From Pseudomonadota bacterium (lineage in GTDB: Bacteria; Desulfobacterota; Desulfobacteria; Desulfobacterales; C00003060), in assembly GCA_015222985.1 (NCBI GenBank), contig JADFWI010000219.1:1-8976 (forward strand): DNA of 8,976 nt, given 5' to 3'. Position 1 is the stretch's first letter. Each line of letters opens with the position of its first letter. A program made the translations under genes and the position numbers. The notes beneath the pieces were generated by a model, which saw only the letters and a program-made list of their open reading frames with translations, did not search any database and had not been told where the DNA came from. Positions 6,219 to 8,976 of this stretch are shown in pieces.

Positions 6219-7541
6219 TCATTCCTTGATGCCGAGGTACAATTCGGGGAAGAGACTAACGGCATACAGGGGATAATTGCAAATCTTCCCATCACGTCGC
6301 ATATTCAAAAGTGTCGTCCGCGACAGGACGACCGGACGGAATTGGTGATCAAAGGAATTAAGGCTCTTGCTTTTGGGATTAATGCCTGCTTTTGCCTCAA
6401 GCGGGTAGATGTGGGAGTCAAATTCACACAAGAAATCGAGTTCAGCCTTTTTCCCTCTACTGGTCCAATAGCATAAATCGATCTGCTTTCCGGCATGCAA
6501 CTGCTGGGCCACGTAATTTTTCACAAATGCGCCCTTGTATCCACTAAACAAACTACCGTTGCCGACAAGCGCTCTGGGGGATAGATTGGCCATCGCACCA
6601 AGAAGCCCTACATCAAGAACAAAGACCTTGAAGCTGCTTCGATTCATGTAACCTTTCAGTGGGCACTTCGCCGCAGTCACCTGGTAGGCTTTGTATATCA
6701 GCCCGGCCGCCTCAAGCCATTGAAGTGCGCTTTCGTATTCCCTGGCCCGGACACTCTTGCGAATTGCTGAAAAAATAAATTTTTTGTTCTCCCTTGAAAG
6801 GTGCGCCGGGATTGAATTCCATATCATGCCTAATTTGGGTATGTCCGAAGTTATGGAGTGTTTGGCAAAGTCCAGCATGTAGGAATCAATGATTTCCTTT
6901 TGATTTTCCCTCACCTCGGTGAGATTGCCGGTTTCAACGAAATGTTTGACTGGTTCCGGCATCCCTCCAACAAAAAAATACTTCCTCAGCCATTCAACCA
7001 GTTCATTGTGAAAGGGTTGCGGAAAAGGGATGAAGTCCTTTTTTGTTTCGAGTAGCTGCCTTAGTCCCGGTTTGCCTACGGCACACAGATACTCCAAGAA
7101 AGTCAGTGGATACATATTCAGGAAATTGACTTTGCCTACCGGGAAAGACTTTGGGCGAGAGAGCGTGATGCCGATTAAAGATCCTGCTGTGGCAATATGA
7201 TGCTCACCGGCTTGCTCGCTAAAGTACTTCAGTGCGTTTAATGCGTAATTGGATGCCTGTATCTCGTCAAATATAATCAGATCAGTCCCTGGTTTGATTT
7301 CATGATCCAGGTACAGGGATAAATTGGCAATTATGGCTTTTGGGTCCAGTTTTTGTCTGAAGAAGTCATCGAGGGCCGGGTTTTCTTCAAAATTGAAATA
7401 TGCAACGTTCTCATACTCTTCACGTCCGAACTTCTGCAGTATATACGTTTTTCCAACCTGACGCGCACCCCGCAGGAGCAGCGGCTTGCGCCGTTTGGAC
7501 GATTTCCATTCCAGCATTTTCCGGTAGATATCGCGTTTCAT
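6219..7541 (-). CDS. AAA_14/DUF4143 family ATPase
   Basis: A 440-residue protein, normal for the family. The N-terminal AAA domain has Walker A GARQVGKT (25-32), Walker B DLIIFDEIQ (87-95) and the TAGS sensor segment (118-121), followed by YPLTFLEYL (144-152). The C-terminal DUF4143 region (about 225-385) ends with a PD-(D/E)xK-like nuclease pattern: ELDFL (367-371) and LEAKAG (381-386), with D369, E382 and K384 as candidate catalytic residues. These ATPases are widespread, patchily distributed and often near toxin-antitoxin genes; their cellular role is not settled. I start at ATG 7541 because MKRDIYRKML is the typical beginning. The upstream TTG at 7577 is part of the -35 box of the promoter. 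The gene lies alone between decayed sequence, suggesting horizontal arrival. Confidence 0.92.
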   Translation of the reverse strand: MKRDIYRKMLEWKSSKRRKPLLLRGARQVGKTYILQKFGREEYENVAYFNFEENPALDDFFRQKLDPKAIIANLSLYLDHEIKPGTDLIIFDEIQASNYALNALKYFSEQAGEHHIATAGSLIGITLSRPKSFPVGKVNFLNMYPLTFLEYLCAVGKPGLRQLLETKKDFIPFPQPFHNELVEWLRKYFFVGGMPEPVKHFVETGNLTEVRENQKEIIDSYMLDFAKHSITSDIPKLGMIWNSIPAHLSRENKKFIFSAIRKSVRAREYESALQWLEAAGLIYKAYQVTAAKCPLKGYMNRSSFKVFVLDVGLLGAMANLSPRALVGNGSLFSGYKGAFVKNYVAQQLHAGKQIDLCYWTSRGKKAELDFLCEFDSHIYPLEAKAGINPKSKSLNSFDHQFRPVVLSRTTLLNMRRDGKICNYPLYAVSLFPELYLGIKE

Positions 7542-7548
7542 GTTGATG

Positions 7549-7577
7549 ATGATAATTGACACCGGCAAGCATGTCAA
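7549..7577 (-). promoter_or_regulatory. Near-consensus sigma-70 promoter of the DUF4143 ATPase gene
   Basis: On the minus strand TTGACA (7577-7572), a 17-base spacer, and TATCAT (7554-7549) give eleven of twelve consensus matches at optimal spacing. Transcription would begin about 7 bases past the -10, near 7542, which is at the ATG (7541). No Shine-Dalgarno sequence lies before that ATG, so the mRNA would be leaderless or nearly so. Confidence 0.68.
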
Positions 7578-7626
7578 GCACTTTGGGCGTCAATCGTGGG
7601 AACCACCACCTTATTGCGGTGTTTAA

Positions 7627-7642
7627 TGTGATAATTATCACG
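7627..7642. promoter_or_regulatory. CRP/FNR-like palindromic operator candidate
   Basis: TGTGA-TAATTA-TCACG matches the CRP-family layout TGTGA-N6-TCACA in nine of ten core positions. The inner 14 bases GTGATAATTATCAC (7628-7641) are perfectly self-complementary, and the flanking AA/TT pair extends the symmetry after one mismatch. Its centre is about 92 bases upstream of the predicted start of the ATPase transcript. Whether a CRP-family protein binds is inference. Confidence 0.48.
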
Positions 7643-7718
7643 TTTTTACGATGAATAACCTGTAATTCCCTTCAGCTTGCTGCGGGGAGACTTTCATGAA
7701 CCGGCTCTAAAAGGATTG

Positions 7719-7872
7719 CTTAGTGCTTCAATTCGCAACTACTGTAACGTATTTAAAGATGTGAAGTTTGCGCATTTGCTTACTCCATTCCCCGCCGATT
7801 CGGCCCGAGCTCATGGCCGAGGGCAGCACTAAGTCCTGAGGGCCCGCCGTTTTTGAGCGAGCCCTAAGTGCC
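7719..7872. repeat. Structured inverted-repeat block with a strong imperfect hairpin
   Basis: CTTAGTGC (7719-7726) is the exact reverse complement of GCACTAAG (7826-7833), and a near copy CTAAGTGC occurs at 7864-7871. Between 7822 and 7872, GGCA and GCACT on the left can pair with AGTGCC on the right. Inside that, AGGGC-C-CGC pairs with GCG-A-GCCCT around the loop CGTTTTTGA. A further CGGCC/GGCCG stem encloses GAGCTC near 7801-7819. The layered symmetry resembles a dispersed intergenic repeat rather than coding DNA. Confidence 0.45.
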
Positions 7873-7927
7873 AAATGAGGGAATCTTCCTCCATTTTCTT
7901 TTCAGCTTCTGGCGGATTAATGATGGC

Positions 7928-8235
7928 CTAATATGGAACCTGAATCAAATTATTCCTGCTGAACTCCAAAACAATACAGTCATAGTGCATAGAACATGCA
8001 TCAGCTGCTAACAGGGAAGAATCTCGCATCTCCATGAAATATTGAAACTTCTTCTTTATGACTTTCTCCTCTGAACCCCGCGTGGCACACTGCTCTTTCG
8101 AAACCCTTTTGTGCTTTCTTCGCTGAAAAGGATCAGGTGGCCTGAGGCCGTTTTTTGACGGACCTGCGCCTTGCGTTTGGCATCGCCATATTTTCCAAAT
8201 CTACCGCCCGTGGACACTTCCTTGAAGATCTCGCA
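7928..8235 (-). pseudogene. Frame-disrupted short reading frame, unrecognised
   Basis: On the minus strand a frame without an ATG opens at 8235 and reads CEIFKEVSTGGRFGKYGDAK, then RKAQVRQK, up to a TAA at 8058-8056. The first 28 residues look like genuine protein. At a run of six A (8156-8151) one extra base would join it to a second open frame that continues NGLRPPDPFQRRKHKRVSKEQ, then KKKFQYFMEMRDSS, to TAG at 7930-7928, for about 103 codons in all. Neither half has a clear start with a ribosome binding site; a GTG at codon 7 of the first half is possible. It may be a decayed gene, a homopolymer sequencing error, or chance. I cannot name the family. Confidence 0.27.
8139..8156 (+). terminator. 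Minimal intrinsic terminator candidate
   Basis: GGCC-TGA-GGCC (8139-8149) forms a short all-GC stem, followed by G and six T (8151-8156). An alternative stem, TCAGG/CCTGA (8133-8145), overlaps it. The stem is only 4-5 base pairs and no plus-strand gene is seen upstream, so function is uncertain. The same T-run is the homopolymer at the frame break of the minus-strand pseudogene. Confidence 0.3.
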
Positions 8236-8352
8236 TCAGAGTTATTCAACATAGCCTGCCCTGTGAAATCATGTTTGCTTTTATTTAACTGGGGTCAATA
8301 ACGTCCCGTATCTTCCCCAGATCTACTGAATTGTAAACCTATAATCCAATGG

Positions 8353-8376
8353 ACGTCCCAAAAAACGTCCCAAAAA
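8353..8376. repeat. Perfect 12-base tandem repeat ACGTCCCAAAAA x2
   Basis: Two exact adjacent copies occupy 8353-8364 and 8365-8376. The core ACGTCCC appears again at 8301-8307. On the minus strand this reads as TTTTTGGGACGT twice. Clustered GGGACGT motifs outside genes may be the edge of a small transposable or REP-type element, which is inference. Confidence 0.55.
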
Positions 8377-8697
8377 ATGGTAGCTTCTCAAAAAGTCGGG
8401 GCTCTTTGCTTGGCACGGTATCCTCAAACCCACCCTTTACAATCCCCATAAATGTTTGATAAGATTACTCCAACGCGGTTCAGTTCGACGATCTTGGATC
8501 GCAAATTTCATCGTTTTTGTTGTGATCCACCGAGAGATTTAGCATTTTATGTACCATACAATAAATCCGGCACTCAATTAAATCAGTATGTTGCCAAAGG
8601 CAAAATGGCTTTTATGCACGAAAACCGGTGCATTTGTCGTTTGGCTATAGGGTCTCTTTTGTCCGTCAATTATTAGTTCGGGGCTCACCTGTCCAGT

Positions 8698-8726
8698 TTG
8701 AACAACCATATTAATATATGTATATT
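8698..8726 (+). promoter_or_regulatory. Promoter candidate for brnT, with an AT-rich palindrome in the spacer
   Basis: TTGAAC (8698-8703), a 17-base spacer and TATATT (8721-8726) make a fair sigma-70 match. Transcription would start near 8733, about 33 bases before the brnT ATG. The spacer contains the perfect palindrome ATATTAATAT (8708-8717). BrnT-BrnA complexes are known to repress their own operon, so this palindrome is a possible operator. Confidence 0.45.
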
Positions 8727-8765
8727 TATATTGCTTTTATCCCTCCCCCTTGATATTACTAAATT

Positions 8766-8976
8766 ATGAAAAGGGTAAGATTTGAGTGGGATGCAAAAAA
8801 AGACAAGCAAAACCAGGAGAAACATGGGGTCTCATTTGAATTTGCCCAATATGCCTTTACCGATCATGACCGCATTATTGCCGAGGATTTAAGTCACAGC
8901 CAAAAGGAAAAACGATATTACTGTTTCGGTAAAGTCGGAGATGGAATTATAACAGTTCGTTTCACATATCGTGGTA
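8766..8976 (+). CDS. brnT: BrnT-family ribonuclease toxin (DUF497), 5' part
   Basis: The window holds the first 70 codons; BrnT proteins are usually about 90-100 residues, so roughly a quarter is missing. The N-terminus RFEWDAKKDKQNQEKHGVSF (5-24) is the BrnT/DUF497 signature: FxWD, a lysine/asparagine helix, then KHGVSF. It is followed by FEFAQYAFTDHDR (24-36) and a strand region ending ITVRFTYRG. BrnT is the mRNA-cleaving toxin of the type II BrnTA module, adopting a RelE-like fold and neutralised by BrnA, encoded just downstream, here beyond the window. ATG 8766 is chosen because a TAA lies six bases before it in frame. No Shine-Dalgarno sequence is visible. Position next to a DUF4143 ATPase and gene debris fits an accessory region. 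Confidence 0.88.
   Translation, partial: MKRVRFEWDAKKDKQNQEKHGVSFEFAQYAFTDHDRIIAEDLSHSQKEKRYYCFGKVGDGIITVRFTYRG

Larger units (their letters stand above)
7643..8697. other. Long region without a convincing intact gene
   Basis: No open frame here combines a start codon, a ribosome binding site and recognisable protein character. The stretch contains CAGC-TT-GCTG followed by a G-run (7673-7687), hairpin-forming sequence (7822-7872), a GC-rich minimal terminator (8139-8156), a frame-disrupted reading frame on the minus strand (7928-8235), and a 12-base tandem repeat (8353-8376). It looks like an accumulation of mobile-element or gene debris between two accessory genes. Confidence 0.6.

Noticed and set aside
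6108..6476. 122-codon plus-strand frame opposite the ATPase 3' end
   Set aside because: It is a shadow of the DUF4143 region and the toxin-antitoxin scar; no protein character.
7420..7641. 73-codon minus-strand frame starting at the palindrome (GTG 7641)
   Set aside because: It overlaps the promoter and the first codons of the ATPase gene in another frame; no recognisable product.
8353..8376. Short direct repeats considered as a CRISPR array
   Set aside because: Only two adjacent 12-base units with no spacers; it does not resemble CRISPR.
8452..8676. 74-codon plus-strand open frame starting MFDKITPTRF
   Set aside because: No ribosome binding site, no recognisable motif, and it lies in gene-free debris; it is probably a chance frame.
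1..8976. tRNA or rRNA genes
   Set aside because: No cloverleaf with a T-loop GGTTCRA-type signature and no rRNA-like conserved segment was seen by eye; a covariance-model scan was not possible.

Overview
The window looks like a chromosomal segment from a sulfate-reducer-type deltaproteobacterium (Desulfobacterota, probably near Desulfobacterales). This is inferred from gene content: a MoeA-MobB fusion, a DUF3047 protein, a wHTH/zinc-ribbon regulator more familiar from archaea and anaerobic deltaproteobacteria, a response regulator with a TPR tail, and a DUF4143 ATPase. No rRNA or other taxonomic marker is present.

Left part (1-2010). After a possible tail of an upstream reading frame, a plus-strand gene encodes a two-domain molybdenum cofactor enzyme: MoeA-type molybdenum insertion at the N-terminus and MobB-type P-loop GTPase at the C-terminus. 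It converges on the next operon with an 18-base gap. A 26-base imperfect palindrome there contains the stop codons of both genes.

Middle part (2008-5985, minus strand). Five tightly packed genes read leftwards: an exported DUF3047 protein, a small alpha/beta hydrolase, a wHTH/zinc-ribbon regulator, a receiver-TPR response regulator, and a soluble GAF-containing histidine kinase. Gaps are 9-13 bases and the last pair overlaps by 8 bases, so they are very probably cotranscribed. The kinase and response regulator form a likely cytoplasmic two-component pair. What it senses and controls cannot be read from the sequence.

Right part (5986-8976) looks accessory and decayed. A full DUF4143-family AAA ATPase has a near-consensus promoter placed so that its mRNA would be leaderless, and a CRP/FNR-like palindrome lies upstream. 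Directly after its stop is a scar that reads as the end of a small antitoxin overlapping the first codons of a MazF/PemK-type toxin, a dead toxin-antitoxin module. From 7643 to about 8700 no intact gene is convincing. That stretch holds structured inverted repeats, a 12-base tandem repeat, a terminator-like hairpin and a frame-disrupted reading frame. The window ends inside a brnT toxin gene with its own promoter; the expected brnA antitoxin would lie just outside.

The best candidates for something undescribed are the five-gene signalling operon, the toxin-antitoxin scar, and the leaderless promoter with its upstream palindrome. No wholly new defence system or CRISPR array is visible.
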